Part shown: positions 16,207 to 25,426 of the stretch, piece after piece
How the letters are laid out: every line of letters starts with the position of its first letter
Position numbering within the stretch: the first letter of the stretch is position 1
From: Rhodobiaceae bacterium
GTDB lineage: Bacteria; Pseudomonadota; Alphaproteobacteria; Rhizobiales; Tepidamorphaceae
Length of the DNA: 64,000 nt
Direction of reading: 5' to 3'
NCBI GenBank assembly: GCA_020637895.1
Contig: JACKJP010000003.1
Coordinates: 310,001 to 374,000 of the forward strand
The notes under the pieces: model-generated
The model's input: the letters and a program-made list of their open reading frames with translations, nothing else
Told to the model about the DNA's origin: nothing
Databases searched by the model: none
Translations under genes and position numbers: made by a program

Positions 16207-16914
16207 ATGATCGAAAACAGGAAGCATTGGCACAGCCGTCGTCAGATACTGACAGGCCTATCGGGCGCCGCGGCGCTTGCGCTTGCGGGATGTTCCACGA
16301 CAAGACCGATGCCGCAGATTCTGCCGGCAGGTCCTGTTCCTGGACCAACGCCCGGCGGCATCGACCCCTATTACGAGGCGATGTACGGTCCGCTGCCGCA
16401 GGAGCGCTTCCCCGTGCCGCCCGTCGATCTGTCCAAGGTGCCGCCGCAATTCTACCGGCGCGAGGTGGCCTACCCGACGAGCGAGCGTGTTGGGACCCTG
16501 GTCGTCGATACATCTTCCTTCTATCTCTACCTCGTGCAGGAGAACGGGCGGGCTTTGCGCTATGGCGTGGGCCTCGGCCGGGAGGGCTTCGCATGGAAGG
16601 GGCGGGCGCGTGTTGGCTGGAAGCAGGCCTGGCCAAAATGGACGCCGCCCGACGAGATGATCGGTCGTCAACCTGAACTCGCCCAGTACAGCGCCGATAA
16701 CGGCGGCATGCCGCCTGGCCTGCAAAACCCGCTCGGGGCGCGGGCGCTCTATATTTTCCAGGGCAACAAGGACACGCTCTATCGCATCCACGGATCGCCC
16801 GAGTACTGGACGATCGGCACAGCGGTTTCCAGCGGCTGCGTGCGGATGATGAACCAGGACGTGATCGATCTTTATGGTCGCGTACCGACAGATTCACCCA
16901 TAGTCGTGCTATAG
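16207..16914 (+). CDS. Tat-type lipoprotein L,D-transpeptidase (YkuD domain)
   Basis: A 235-residue protein whose leader combines a twin-arginine motif (HSRRQILTGL, residues 9–18) with a lipobox (LALAGC, C29). It is therefore probably a Tat-exported lipoprotein. A short proline-rich linker follows. The YkuD domain begins near residue 95 (GTLVVDTSSFYLYLV) and carries the catalytic site in IHGSPEYWTIG and SSGCVRM (C211). The domain is of the short ErfK/YbiS type that acts on wall peptides or attaches lipoproteins. Alphaproteobacteria usually carry many paralogs. It is the second transpeptidase in this 4-kb stretch, and no operon link to the first is evident. Confidence 0.9.
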   Translation: MIENRKHWHSRRQILTGLSGAAALALAGCSTTRPMPQILPAGPVPGPTPGGIDPYYEAMYGPLPQERFPVPPVDLSKVPPQFYRREVAYPTSERVGTLVVDTSSFYLYLVQENGRALRYGVGLGREGFAWKGRARVGWKQAWPKWTPPDEMIGRQPELAQYSADNGGMPPGLQNPLGARALYIFQGNKDTLYRIHGSPEYWTIGTAVSSGCVRMMNQDVIDLYGRVPTDSPIVVL

Positions 16915-17009
16915 GCCGCCGCGCCTCTTGATCCGGCCGCCGGGGCGGGTAAAGTCGCGCGCGGTGAATGAGCACCCGTTCATACGGGTGCCGGAGGGAG
17001 CGCCACGAC

Positions 17010-17816
17010 ATGCCTCAGAGCCCCATTTTCGAGACGGTGCTTTTCGAAAAGCGCGGATCGGCCGCGTGGATCACGTTCAATCGGCCCGAGGCGATGAACG
17101 CCATGAGCCCGCGGCAGGCCGCCGATCTCAACGCCGCGCTCGACGCGGTCGAGGCCGATCGCGATTTCCGGTGCGTCGTCATTACCGGCACCGGCCGAGC
17201 GTTCTGCGCGGGGGCGGATCTGAAGGAAGTGAAGGCGCTGGGCGAGGGTGAAGACCGTGAGCGCGCCAGGAAGGCCTTTCTCGATTTCACCAGAAGTGTC
17301 CTGCGGCGGATCGAGCTGTTTCCGATGCCGGTCATCGCTGCCGTCAACGGCCTTGCATTGGCGGGCGGTCTGGAAGTGGTTCTCGTTTGCGATCTCGTTA
17401 TCGCTGCCGAGGAAGCAAAGCTTGGCGATCAGCATGCCCAGTTCGGCCTGCTTCCCGGCTGGGGTGGTTCGGTCCGGCTGCCGCGCAAGATCGGCGTCAA
17501 CCGGGCCAAGGAGCTAATGTTCACCGCAAGGCATGTGCCGGCGCGCACCATGATGGAGTGGGGGCTGGTCAATCAGGTTGTGCCGCTGGCCGAGCTGGAA
17601 ACCGCAACAGCTGCGCTTGCAGCCGGTCTGGAAGACAAGAGCCCGCTTGGCCTTGCGGCGATGAAGCGTATGGCCGATGACGGCATGGAGCAGCCGCTGG
17701 AAGTGGCGCTGCGGTATGAAACAGCCATCGTCGATGGCTTCCAGGATTCTCATGACAGGCAGGAGGGCCTCAGGGCCTTCGCCGAGAAACGCAAACCGCA
17801 ATTCAAGGGAAGATAG
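17010..17816 (+). CDS. Enoyl-CoA hydratase/isomerase family protein
   Basis: A 268-residue crotonase-fold protein. ATG 17010 is preferred to upstream starts because it fits the family N-terminus and has a GGAGGG site 14 bases before. The oxyanion-hole segments are present: CAGADLKEV (after TGTGRAF) and NGLALAGGLEVVLVCDL, with GLLPGWGG in place of the usual glutamate-bearing phrase. The usual length of the family is about 260 residues. It lies 8 bases before a class III CoA-transferase gene on the same strand, so the two probably form an operon that activates and converts acyl-CoA intermediates. The exact substrate is unknown. Confidence 0.85.
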   Translation: MPQSPIFETVLFEKRGSAAWITFNRPEAMNAMSPRQAADLNAALDAVEADRDFRCVVITGTGRAFCAGADLKEVKALGEGEDRERARKAFLDFTRSVLRRIELFPMPVIAAVNGLALAGGLEVVLVCDLVIAAEEAKLGDQHAQFGLLPGWGGSVRLPRKIGVNRAKELMFTARHVPARTMMEWGLVNQVVPLAELETATAALAAGLEDKSPLGLAAMKRMADDGMEQPLEVALRYETAIVDGFQDSHDRQEGLRAFAEKRKPQFKGR

Positions 17817-17824
17817 AGGAAGCC

Positions 17825-19057
17825 ATGACCACTGACGCGAACCGCTTTGAAAACACACCGCTGGGTGGGCTGAAGGTCCTCGACTTTACGCATTTCGTGG
17901 CCGGGCCGCTCGCCACGATGATCCTCGCCGATGCGGGCGCGGATGTGATCAAGGTCGAAAAGCCGACCGGTGACGATCAGCGCCATTTTGCCCCGCGCGA
18001 GGAAAAGCTCGGCGGGCAAGGCCCCAGCTTTCTCTGGGGCAACCGGAACAAGCGCGGCGTCACGCTGGACATGAAGTCCGAGAAGGGCCGCGAAATCGCG
18101 CATGCTCTTGTCGCCAAGGCCGACGTGCTGGTGGAGAATTTTTCCTCACGGGTCATGAAGCAGTATGGGCTCGACTACGAATCGGTGAAGGCCTTCAATC
18201 CCGGCATCATCTATTGCTCGGTTTCGGCCTTTGGCCGGACGGGCGAATATGCCGACCGACTTGGCTTCGATCCGGTGATGCAGGCCGAAAGCGGCTTCAT
18301 GGGGCTTTCTGGTTGGCCGCAGGATCCCGGCATGCGCGCGGGCGCGCCGCTCATGGACATCGCGACCGGCATGATGGCTTCCAATGCGGTGCTGATCGCA
18401 CTCGCCGCGAAAGCACGGACGGGCAAGGGGCAGTTCGTCGAAGTGCCGCTCTACGATACCTCCATCATCATGACGGGCTTTGCGGCCATGAACTATCTGA
18501 TGAGCGGGCGCATACCGGTCCGCACTGGCAATGCGAGCAACGATTCCGTTCCCAGCGGCATTCTCAACACCGCAGACAAGCCGATCTTCGTTTCCTGCGC
18601 GTCGACGGTGACGTTCAGGCGCCTGTTCGCCGACGTGCTCGGCATGAAGGAAATCGCCGAGGAGCCGGCGTTGCAGGAAGGCGCCGGACGGCTTGACCAG
18701 CGTGAGCGTATCTACGCGATCCTCAATGAAGCTTTCTCAAAGGATACGCGCGCGAACTGGCTGAAGCGGCTTGCCGCCGCCAATATCCCGGCTGGCGCGG
18801 TGAATGAACTGCCCGATGCGCTGGATGGTGACATCATCGCTTCGCGCGGGATGATCAGCCATATTCCCCACCCGCAGGCCGGTACGGTGCCCAATATCGC
18901 GCTACCGCTCTATTTCGGCGAAACGCCCGTCGTCAAACCGACGGCAGCACCGACCCTGGGCCAGCATAACGAGGAAGTCGTCCGCGACGAACTCGGCTAT
19001 AGCGGCGCTGAAATCAAGGCGGCGAAAGAGGCCGGCGCGTTCGGCCCGAAATGGTGA
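17825..19057 (+). CDS. CaiB/BaiF-type class III CoA-transferase
   Basis: A 410-residue protein of normal length for the family. It begins with LGGLKVLDFTHFVAGPLATMILADAGADVIKVEKP (quoted in pieces: LKVLDFTHFVAGPLATMILA), the family-wide N-terminal signature. GNRNKRGVTLDMKSEKGREI and ADVLVENFSSRVMKQYGLDY follow, then FDPVMQAESGFM. The catalytic aspartate of family III transferases is expected in the middle of the long first domain (around MDIATGM). These enzymes move CoA between acyl-CoA donors and carboxylic acids. Its pairing with an enoyl-CoA hydratase suggests degradation of a carboxylate substrate. An AGGAAGCC site precedes the ATG. Confidence 0.9.
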   Translation: MTTDANRFENTPLGGLKVLDFTHFVAGPLATMILADAGADVIKVEKPTGDDQRHFAPREEKLGGQGPSFLWGNRNKRGVTLDMKSEKGREIAHALVAKADVLVENFSSRVMKQYGLDYESVKAFNPGIIYCSVSAFGRTGEYADRLGFDPVMQAESGFMGLSGWPQDPGMRAGAPLMDIATGMMASNAVLIALAAKARTGKGQFVEVPLYDTSIIMTGFAAMNYLMSGRIPVRTGNASNDSVPSGILNTADKPIFVSCASTVTFRRLFADVLGMKEIAEEPALQEGAGRLDQRERIYAILNEAFSKDTRANWLKRLAAANIPAGAVNELPDALDGDIIASRGMISHIPHPQAGTVPNIALPLYFGETPVVKPTAAPTLGQHNEEVVRDELGYSGAEIKAAKEAGAFGPKW

Positions 19058-19113
19058 GGCTGGCAAAATCCGATTCAATTGAAGTGGTTGGCGGTTGAAC
19101 CTGAGAAAACGAT

Positions 19114-20301
19114 TCAGTCCCTGAACGGACGCCAGTCGTAGATCCACCACTGCCTGTCCAGCATGATGGGATCGGGCAGGCCGCGCAGGGCGATGTCGCG
19201 CGCAAAGCCGATCAGGCCGCCGGAATGGTAGAGAAAGCCGTTACGCCGCGAGAAGGACCAAATGGCGGCGGCGCGCTTGCGCCGCGCGTTGCGGAATCTT
19301 GCAAAGGCGCTTTCAACCGACGCTTCGGTCTTCAGAAAGTGACCGAGCGTTGCCGCATCCTCCAGCGCAAGGGCCGCGCCCTGGCCAGCGAACGGCATGA
19401 CTGGATGGGCGGCGTCGCCGGCGAGGACCACGGGGCCCTGACCCCAGGTGTCCGCCGGCCGGCGGTCGGCGAGGCGCCAGCGTCGCCAGGACGGCGCGGC
19501 CTCGACCACCTCCATCAAGGGCGGCGGCCAGCCGACAAAACGGCGGACCACCAGCGTCGGTTCGGCTGGCGCGTTCCAGCCCGGGTCGTCAAGCGACCCT
19601 TCGGTCACGGCCACGATATTGATGATCGATCCCCGGCGGAGCGGATAGGTGACGACATGGGCGCGCGGACCGACCCAGACACAGACATCGGTTTTCAGGC
19701 GCGGATCGATTGCGGCACCGGCATCTGCGACTGAACGCCAGGCGACGTATCCGGAAGGTTTTGCGTCGCCATCACCGACCACCCAGCGGCGTATGACGGA
19801 ATGCAGACCATCCGTCCCGATCAGTCCGGCGCCATGAAAATCATCCATGTTGCCGGGGCTGCCGGCCATCAGCGTGACGCCGTGCGCATGGGTGGCAAAG
19901 CCCTCGGCACGATGGTTGAGACGCAGCGAGATGTCGGGATGGCTATAGGCTGCATCGGATAGCATGCCGATCAAATCGGCGCGGTGCATCACGCGATAGG
20001 GATGCCCCCAGCTTTGCGCAAAGCGCTGGCCGAGGGGCGCGGACCACAGCGTGCCACCGGTATGCGAGATGAGGTGGATATTGGCCGGCTCGTAGGCGCG
20101 TTCGGCGAGATCGTCGCCGAAGCCGAGGCGGGTCAGCGCCGCGCTGGCATTGGGTGTGATCTGCAGGCCAGCACCGAATTCCTCAATGCGACCTGCCTGT
20201 TCGAAGACTTCCGGGCTGAACCCGGCCTCAGCGGCGGCGAGCGCCACCGAAAGGCCGGCGATGCCGCCACCGGCAATCAGGATGCGGCGGCGTTCGCGCA
20301 T
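19114..20301 (-). CDS. FAD-dependent aromatic monooxygenase (salicylate hydroxylase-like)
   Basis: A 395-residue group A flavin monooxygenase. The N-terminal dinucleotide-binding motif is LIAGGGIAGLSVALA. The DG motif is GTDGLHSVIRR and the FAD-ribityl motif is VLAGDAAHPVMPFAGQGAALALEDA (quoted in pieces: GDAAHPVMPFAGQG). Overall it is closest by eye to salicylate or 3-hydroxybenzoate hydroxylases, which add oxygen to phenols using NAD(P)H. Substrate cannot be told. It begins 15 bases after the zinc-finger gene on the same strand, which is a pairing often seen in rhizobia. It could be a housekeeping ring hydroxylase rather than a catabolic enzyme. Confidence 0.85.
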   Translation of the reverse strand: MRERRRILIAGGGIAGLSVALAAAEAGFSPEVFEQAGRIEEFGAGLQITPNASAALTRLGFGDDLAERAYEPANIHLISHTGGTLWSAPLGQRFAQSWGHPYRVMHRADLIGMLSDAAYSHPDISLRLNHRAEGFATHAHGVTLMAGSPGNMDDFHGAGLIGTDGLHSVIRRWVVGDGDAKPSGYVAWRSVADAGAAIDPRLKTDVCVWVGPRAHVVTYPLRRGSIINIVAVTEGSLDDPGWNAPAEPTLVVRRFVGWPPPLMEVVEAAPSWRRWRLADRRPADTWGQGPVVLAGDAAHPVMPFAGQGAALALEDAATLGHFLKTEASVESAFARFRNARRKRAAAIWSFSRRNGFLYHSGGLIGFARDIALRGLPDPIMLDRQWWIYDWRPFRD

Positions 20302-20316
20302 GCCGGACGATCCAGC

Positions 20317-20556
20317 TCAGCGACCCTGATAGAGGCACTCGGCGGGCTCGGCCTTACCGGCGGCGAGCTGCTCATCGTGCCGGAACAGGGTCGAGCAATA
20401 GGGGCAAACAATTTCCTTGTCATCGCCCATGTCGAGATAGACATGCGGATGATCGTAAGGGGGCAGGGCACCGATGCACTGGAACTCGCGCGCGCCGATC
20501 GAAATGGCGGGGAAGCCGCCGGAATTGTGGAAATGCGGAATGCCTTTATCGGCCAT
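20317..20556 (-). CDS. Small zinc-finger protein (CHCC type, NDUFS6-like)
   Basis: A 79-residue protein; the start is set at MADKGI because upstream residues are low-complexity and CCGGAG lies before this ATG. The core is EFQCIGALPPYDHPHVYLDMG, then VCPYCSTLF, giving the Cys-His-Cys-Cys zinc ligands of the CHCC zinc-finger family. In alphaproteobacteria this family matches the mitochondrial NDUFS6 subunit of complex I. Paired histidines in YDHPHVYL are part of the conserved stretch. The C-terminal LYQGR ends flush before the monooxygenase gene. A role in complex I assembly is inferred from family. Confidence 0.8.
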   Translation of the reverse strand: MADKGIPHFHNSGGFPAISIGAREFQCIGALPPYDHPHVYLDMGDDKEIVCPYCSTLFRHDEQLAAGKAEPAECLYQGR

Positions 20557-20735
20557 TGCGGGGCTCCGGTGAAATCTTCGAGGGTGCAGCGGGACCATAA
20601 GACGGTTCGCACGGGGATGGAAGCGGTTGCGGTTCAAAACGCCGCTGAATCGATGTCGCAGGCAGACCCGTCGCGTCGTTGACCTACACCCATGGCAATG
20701 CTCAACATTCATGCGAACCGTACCAAGGGGAATTG

Positions 20736-21680
20736 ATGTCCGATCCGCGTATCGACCCGGAACTGCTGCCGCTGCTGGCTATTGTCCCACCGTTCGAATT
20801 CACACTGGCGAAGCTGCCGGAAATCCGGCGGGTGCAGAACGAGACCTTCACCAAGCTCGGCACACCGACGCCGGCTGTCATGGCGGAGGAACTGCACATC
20901 CCCGCGGACGGCCACGAGAAGGGCCTGCGCATCCTGTCATACCGTCCGACCGCGGTGAAAAATCCGCCGGTCTACCTGCATCTCCATGGCGGGGGGTATG
21001 TGCTGGGCACGCCCGATATGAGCGACGCCCGCAACAGGATGATCGCCGAACGGATCGGTTGCGCGATCTATTCCGTCGACTACCGCCTTGCCCCCGAAAC
21101 GGCGTTTCCCGGAGCGCTCCACGACAATCTTGCAGCTCTTAAGTGGGTGATTGCCCATGCCGGGGACCAGGGCGTCGATGCCTCGCGCATCGTGATCGGC
21201 GGGGAAAGCGCGGGCGGCGGTCATGCTGCGGCGCTGGCGATCCTGGCGAGAGACAAGGGTATACCAATCGCAGGTCAATTGCTGATCTATCCGATGCTCG
21301 ATGATCGAACCGCGCTGAAACATCCAAGGAACGATCCCGCCCGCCCGTTCCACATCTGGTCGGCGGAAGACAACGTCTTCGGGTGGGAGTGCTATCTGGG
21401 CAGTGCGCCAGGCCAGGCCGACATTCCGGCCCTGGCGGCGCCGGCGCGGCTTGAAGATTTTGCCGAACTGCCGCCCGCATGGATCGGGGTGGGCGCGCTC
21501 GACCTCTTCTGCGATGAGAATATCGAGTATGCCCGCCGCCTGATCGCTGCCGATGTGGCCGTGGAACTGAATGTATTTCCCGGCGGCTTCCACGGCTTCG
21601 CGCTCTACCCGCCGGCCAGCGCCGCGCAGCGCTTCGAGGCGATGTATCTCTCGGCGTTGAAGCGGTTTTTCGAACGATGA
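20736..21680 (+). CDS. Alpha/beta hydrolase, hormone-sensitive-lipase family
   Basis: A 314-residue esterase. ATG 20736 has an AAGGGGA site and begins MSDPRIDPEL. The family marks are HLHGGGYVLGTPD (oxyanion motif HGGGY), GGESAGGGHAAALA (nucleophile serine in GESAG), and LDLFCDENIEYA for the acidic residue. The catalytic histidine is in PGGFHGF. Such enzymes cleave short-chain esters. It lies on the + strand between the divergent zinc-finger gene and a small unknown gene whose start overlaps its stop. Confidence 0.88.
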   Translation: MSDPRIDPELLPLLAIVPPFEFTLAKLPEIRRVQNETFTKLGTPTPAVMAEELHIPADGHEKGLRILSYRPTAVKNPPVYLHLHGGGYVLGTPDMSDARNRMIAERIGCAIYSVDYRLAPETAFPGALHDNLAALKWVIAHAGDQGVDASRIVIGGESAGGGHAAALAILARDKGIPIAGQLLIYPMLDDRTALKHPRNDPARPFHIWSAEDNVFGWECYLGSAPGQADIPALAAPARLEDFAELPPAWIGVGALDLFCDENIEYARRLIAADVAVELNVFPGGFHGFALYPPASAAQRFEAMYLSALKRFFER

Positions 21681-22000
21681 CGCGTTTCACCTATGAAGGT
21701 ATGTCGATGGTTTTGTTCGGCAAGGTGCATGTGCCGGCAGGCGATAGTAGACGGTACGAGTCTGGCATTGCACCTTCTGCGAAGGGGCTGAGCGGACCAG
21801 CGTTATGCTGGGTATTCCTTGATGACCAAGATCAGTTGATCGACAACACGCCGCGTCGCGCACAACTTTTGTTTCCGCGCATTGCAAGCTTCGCAGATAA
21901 CGTGGGGCGAATTGAACTCTACGATCCTTCATATCTTGTGCTTCTTTTCGATGCCATCACCTATCCGCCCGTGCCGGAGCAAGAGGAAAAAATACGCTAA
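21677..22000 (+). CDS. Hypothetical protein, 107 residues
   Basis: The frame opens with ATG 21677, overlapping the stop of the lipase gene (ATGA), or with a later ATG at 21701 or 21707. I do not recognise the protein. It is mostly soluble with no leader, and contains FGKVHVPAGDSRRYES and SYLVLLFDAITYPPVP. Third-position base use is more AT-rich than in the neighbours (for example GAT, TTG, CTT and ATA codons), suggesting either a recently gained gene or a non-coding frame. The overlap and the uninterrupted length favour a real gene, but evidence is thin. Confidence 0.35.
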   Translation: MTRFTYEGMSMVLFGKVHVPAGDSRRYESGIAPSAKGLSGPALCWVFLDDQDQLIDNTPRRAQLLFPRIASFADNVGRIELYDPSYLVLLFDAITYPPVPEQEEKIR

Positions 22001-22046
22001 GCGAGGATTGGCACCCCTGTGCCTATTCAGACTACAGCGGGCCCGC

Positions 22047-23051
22047 TCAGAAATCCGGCGTCAGCACGATCTTGCCGAACTGCTGGCCGCGGTCGACGAT
22101 TGCGTAGGCCTCGTTGATCTGCGACATCGGCATCACACGGTCGACGATCGGCACGATCTTCTTGTCATTGACCAGTTTGACCATCGCGTCGAAATCGCGC
22201 GGCGATCCCATCTTGGTGCCGAGAATGCTGACCTGCTTGCGGTAAACCGGACGCACGTCCATCTGGATATCGCCGCCGGCGGTAAAGCCGAGAAAGGCGA
22301 TCCGCCCGCCGGGGGCTGCAAGCTCGATCAGATTCTGGAAGCCGGGGCCGACGGCGCTGTCGATGATGACGTCGAAGCCGCCGGGCACCTGTTCGCGCAG
22401 ATTGTGTGCCCAGCCATCCTGCCGGTAATTTGCGGTGCCCTTCACGCCGATCTCGCGCACCCGCGCCGCCTTGTCGTCGGAACTGCTGGTGGCGTAGACC
22501 TCGCCGCCGAGCGCCAGCGCGAACTGCATGGCGTAGAGCGCGACGCCGCCGCCGATGCCGGTGATCAGCACCTTTTCGCCTGCTTTCAGCCGGGCGCGCG
22601 ACGCCACCGCGCGAAAGGCGGTGAGGCCCGACAGCGGCAGGGCCGCCGCATGCTCCCAGTCCAGATGCGCCGGGCGATTTGCAAGCTGGATCGCGGGGAT
22701 GGTGATCTTCTCGGCGAAGGTGCCGTTGCGGGGCGTGCCGAGGGGAAAGAAGTCCGGCCCGGCCCAGACGTCGCTGTCGCCCCATGACAAACCGGGATTG
22801 ATGATGACCTCGCGGCCGATCAGGCCGGCATCGACGCCTTCGCCGACTGCCGTGACGACGCCAGCGCCATCGGCGCCGGGCACGACCGGATAACGCAGCA
22901 CGTGATAGTTGCCCTGCTGGATCCAGACATCGCGGTGGTTGAGCGCGGCGGCGCGCAGTTCAACCGTCACGTCGCCAGCTGCAGGCGGTTCGTCCGGTAC
23001 CTCGGTCAGCACCAACGGCTGGTCCTTGTCGTTCAGCAAATAGGCTTTCAT
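22047..23051 (-). CDS. Zinc-type alcohol dehydrogenase-like / quinone oxidoreductase (MDR family)
   Basis: A 334-residue medium-chain dehydrogenase. The start at MKAYLLND (23051) fits the family N-terminus. GroES-like signatures are LRAAALNHRDVWIQQG and PVVPGADGAGVVTAVGEGV. The nucleotide-binding region is LITGIGGGVALYAMQFA, and the C-terminus contains VPIVDRVMPMSQINEAYAI. There is no obvious structural-zinc cysteine cluster, so it is closer to quinone oxidoreductase-like members. These enzymes reduce alkenals or quinones with NADPH. It stands between the unknown small gene and a strong terminator. Confidence 0.87.
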   Translation of the reverse strand: MKAYLLNDKDQPLVLTEVPDEPPAAGDVTVELRAAALNHRDVWIQQGNYHVLRYPVVPGADGAGVVTAVGEGVDAGLIGREVIINPGLSWGDSDVWAGPDFFPLGTPRNGTFAEKITIPAIQLANRPAHLDWEHAAALPLSGLTAFRAVASRARLKAGEKVLITGIGGGVALYAMQFALALGGEVYATSSSDDKAARVREIGVKGTANYRQDGWAHNLREQVPGGFDVIIDSAVGPGFQNLIELAAPGGRIAFLGFTAGGDIQMDVRPVYRKQVSILGTKMGSPRDFDAMVKLVNDKKIVPIVDRVMPMSQINEAYAIVDRGQQFGKIVLTPDF

Positions 23052-23160
23052 GCGGTTCCCGTCCCCTTCTTGTTCCGCGACCCAGTGCGGGATTGGGTCA
23101 TGCCGGCTTCTTAGGTTCCGAGATTGCTGCCGTCCAGCCTTGCGAAGTTGGGTGCACAAC

Positions 23161-23188
23161 GAAAAACCCCGGCGCCGAGGCGCCGGGG
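23161..23188 (-). terminator. Rho-independent terminator (minus strand) of the ABC binding-protein gene
   Basis: A perfect 9–10 bp GC stem (arms 23167–23176 and 23179–23188) is followed on the minus strand by TTTTTC. It lies 35 bases beyond the stop of the binding-protein gene. Confidence 0.9.
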
Positions 23189-23222
23189 TCGATATCTGCG
23201 TCGAGGGCCTCGTGGCTCTCGC

Positions 23223-24419
23223 CTATTTCTTCACCAGCTTGCAGGTGCTCTGGCTGAGCGGCTGGTTGATTTCTTCCTTGTCAGCTGTGGCGGTGACCTT
23301 CATCAGGTCCCACTCGCTCTTGGATTCTGCCGGCGTCTTGACGTCGAATGCATACATGTCGCGCATCACGCGGCCATCCTCGCGGATATAGGCCGAAACG
23401 TCGGTTGCCGCCTCTACGGGCATTGCCACCATTTCCTTCTGGACTGCTGCAGCATCCGTCGTGCCGGCCTTCTTGACGGCCTTCAGATAATGCGTGACGG
23501 CCTCGTACTGCTGGGCATTCGCGAAGGTCGCGGGGCGGCCGAACTTCTTCTCGTAGCGGTCGCTGAACGCACGGGTCTTCTCGTTGCGGTCCCAGTAGAA
23601 GGACGTGGTGCCGGAGACGTTCTTGAGGTTCTCAAGGCCGATCGACTTGACGTCCGTCAGCGCCATGAAGAACGGCACAAGCTTGACGTCCATGCCGAAT
23701 TCATTGGCCTGCTTGATGATGTTGATCATGTAGGAGCCGAACGTCGCGAGCGCGATCGTCTTGGCGCCCTTCGACTGTGCTTCCAGCAGGAATGCGGAAT
23801 AGTCGGTCGTCTGCGGGGAATGACGGACCGAACCGACGACCTTGCCGCCGGCGCTTTCGACAGCGGCGATGCCCTTGGCTTCAAGATCGTGGCCGAAGGC
23901 GTAGTCGACCGTGATGAAGAACCAGTTGTCATTGCCGGCCTTAACCAGCGGCAATGCCAGCGAATAGGCGAGGCTGTAGGTATCCGGAATCCACTGCGAC
24001 AGGTAGGGCGAGCACGCATCGTTCGTCAGCTTGGTGGTGGAACCGCCGTCGAGGAACGTGATCTTCTTTTCCTGCGTCAGGTCGTTGACCGCCAGCGCGA
24101 CGGCCGAGTTGTTGACGTCGAGGATCGCCGTCACACCCTTCGTGTCGATCCATTCGCGCGCGATCGACAGACCGACATCAGGCTTGTTCTGCTGATCGGC
24201 GACCAGCAGTTCGATCTTCTTGCCGAGCACTTCGCCACCGAAATCCTCAATGGCCATTTCGATGGCCGTCACCGAGCTTTCGCCGCTGAGAACGCCAGAT
24301 GCGCCGCTGATGTCGCTCAGGAAGCCGATCTTTACCGCGTCCTCTGCCTGCGCGGTGCCGGCGAAAGCCAGCCCGGCGGCAAGCGCCAGCGCCGAAATGC
24401 TGATTTTATTCAAAACCAT
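23223..24419 (-). CDS. ABC-transporter substrate-binding protein, amino-acid (branched-chain) type
   Basis: A 398-residue periplasmic protein. The start at MVLNKISI gives a good signal peptide ending AGTAQA, and GAGAGG lies before it on the minus strand. The mature part begins DAVKIGFLSDISGASGV, the usual start of type 1 periplasmic binding proteins of the Leu/Ile/Val or urea/amide group. Later phrases AIEDFGGEVLGKKIELLVADQ, GKVVGSVRHSPQTTDYSAF and FYWDRNEKTRAFSDRY match that fold. No permease or ATPase gene is next to it, so it is an orphan. A terminator directly follows it. Ligand unknown. Confidence 0.9.
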   Translation of the reverse strand: MVLNKISISALALAAGLAFAGTAQAEDAVKIGFLSDISGASGVLSGESSVTAIEMAIEDFGGEVLGKKIELLVADQQNKPDVGLSIAREWIDTKGVTAILDVNNSAVALAVNDLTQEKKITFLDGGSTTKLTNDACSPYLSQWIPDTYSLAYSLALPLVKAGNDNWFFITVDYAFGHDLEAKGIAAVESAGGKVVGSVRHSPQTTDYSAFLLEAQSKGAKTIALATFGSYMINIIKQANEFGMDVKLVPFFMALTDVKSIGLENLKNVSGTTSFYWDRNEKTRAFSDRYEKKFGRPATFANAQQYEAVTHYLKAVKKAGTTDAAAVQKEMVAMPVEAATDVSAYIREDGRVMRDMYAFDVKTPAESKSEWDLMKVTATADKEEINQPLSQSTCKLVKK

Positions 24420-24630
24420 ATAAGGGGTTTCCTCTCTTGGGTCTGTGCCGCATCTTCTGGGGATCAGGGTTGGCGTCAGTTTTAACGCCGATTCCCGCGT
24501 TGGTTGATCGAACAACCAAGCGCGGCTATCCATATCGCGACATCGCTTCCGCTGCAATTCACTTCGTCGGCGATTTCTCGGCAAAAAAGTGCTCGCGATC
24601 GAACGTGAGATACAATCGGAGGGTGAGGGG

Positions 24631-25329
24631 ATGGCGACATTTGTTCTCGTACATGGCGGCTGGCACGGCGGATGGTGCTATCGCCGGGTTGCGGACCTAC
24701 TGCGCGCGCAGGGTCATGTGGTGTTCACGCCGACGCTGACCGGTCTTGCCGACCGGTCGCACCACTTCGACGAAACCATCGATCTCACCACGCACCAACG
24801 CGACATCACCAACCTCATCCGATGGGAGGGACTGCGGGACGTTGTGCTTGCCGGCCATTCCTACGGCGGGATGGTCATCACACGCGTTGCGAACGATGTC
24901 GCACAGCAGCTGTCCGCCCTGGTCTTCATCGACGCGATGGTCCCTGAAGCCGGCGAATGCCTGGCGGATCTGATGTCGCCGGCATTGCGCGACAGAATCA
25001 AGGCGCTTGCCGCAGAGGGCGAAACATCGCTGCCGCCGATTGCCGCCGCCCATTTCAATGTCAATGCTGACGACGCGCAATGGGTGGACAGCCTTTGCAC
25101 AGGGCAACCGGTTCGTACCTTCACGGAGCCTGCGGGCGACACGAGCGGGCGGGATACCTTCGCCAACAAGATCTATGTTCGTGCGGCCGACTATCCCTCG
25201 CCGGGGCTCGATGCGATGGCCGAACGCGCGAAGGCGCAGGGTGGCTGGCGCTATGAGGAAATTGCCGGCGGGCACGATCTGATGGTCGATAATCCACAGG
25301 GGCTGGCCGATATCCTGCTTGGCGCGTAG
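24631..25329 (+). CDS. Alpha/beta hydrolase (salicylate-esterase-like)
   Basis: A 232-residue protein starting at ATG 24631 with a GGAGGG site. It begins ATFVLVHGGWHGGWCYRRVA, the start of the EstC/salicylic-acid-binding-protein type of hydrolase. The nucleophile is in VLAGHSYGGMVITRVA. The catalytic histidine is in IAGGHDLMVDNP. Family length is about 230–250 residues. These enzymes cleave small esters, and the aromatic monooxygenase and CoA enzymes nearby make an aromatic ester a possible substrate, which is only inference. It diverges from the ABC binding protein. Confidence 0.85.
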   Translation: MATFVLVHGGWHGGWCYRRVADLLRAQGHVVFTPTLTGLADRSHHFDETIDLTTHQRDITNLIRWEGLRDVVLAGHSYGGMVITRVANDVAQQLSALVFIDAMVPEAGECLADLMSPALRDRIKALAAEGETSLPPIAAAHFNVNADDAQWVDSLCTGQPVRTFTEPAGDTSGRDTFANKIYVRAADYPSPGLDAMAERAKAQGGWRYEEIAGGHDLMVDNPQGLADILLGA

Positions 25330-25426
25330 CCGGTCGCTTCTAGCCGGTGCGGCTTGCATCCGCGCTGCAAGCGCATAGATTGCGGCAAACTCCGCCCAAC
25401 AGATAACGGCAAAACCAGCACACGCG

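Noticed and set aside
14984..17011. A 675-codon antisense frame covering the MBL and second transpeptidase genes
   Set aside because: It spans two real genes and the space between, with Arg/Ser/Pro-rich composition and no motif.
23124..24485. A 453-codon plus-strand frame over the ABC binding-protein gene
   Set aside because: The minus-strand frame has a signal peptide and the binding-protein signature, and the plus frame has none.
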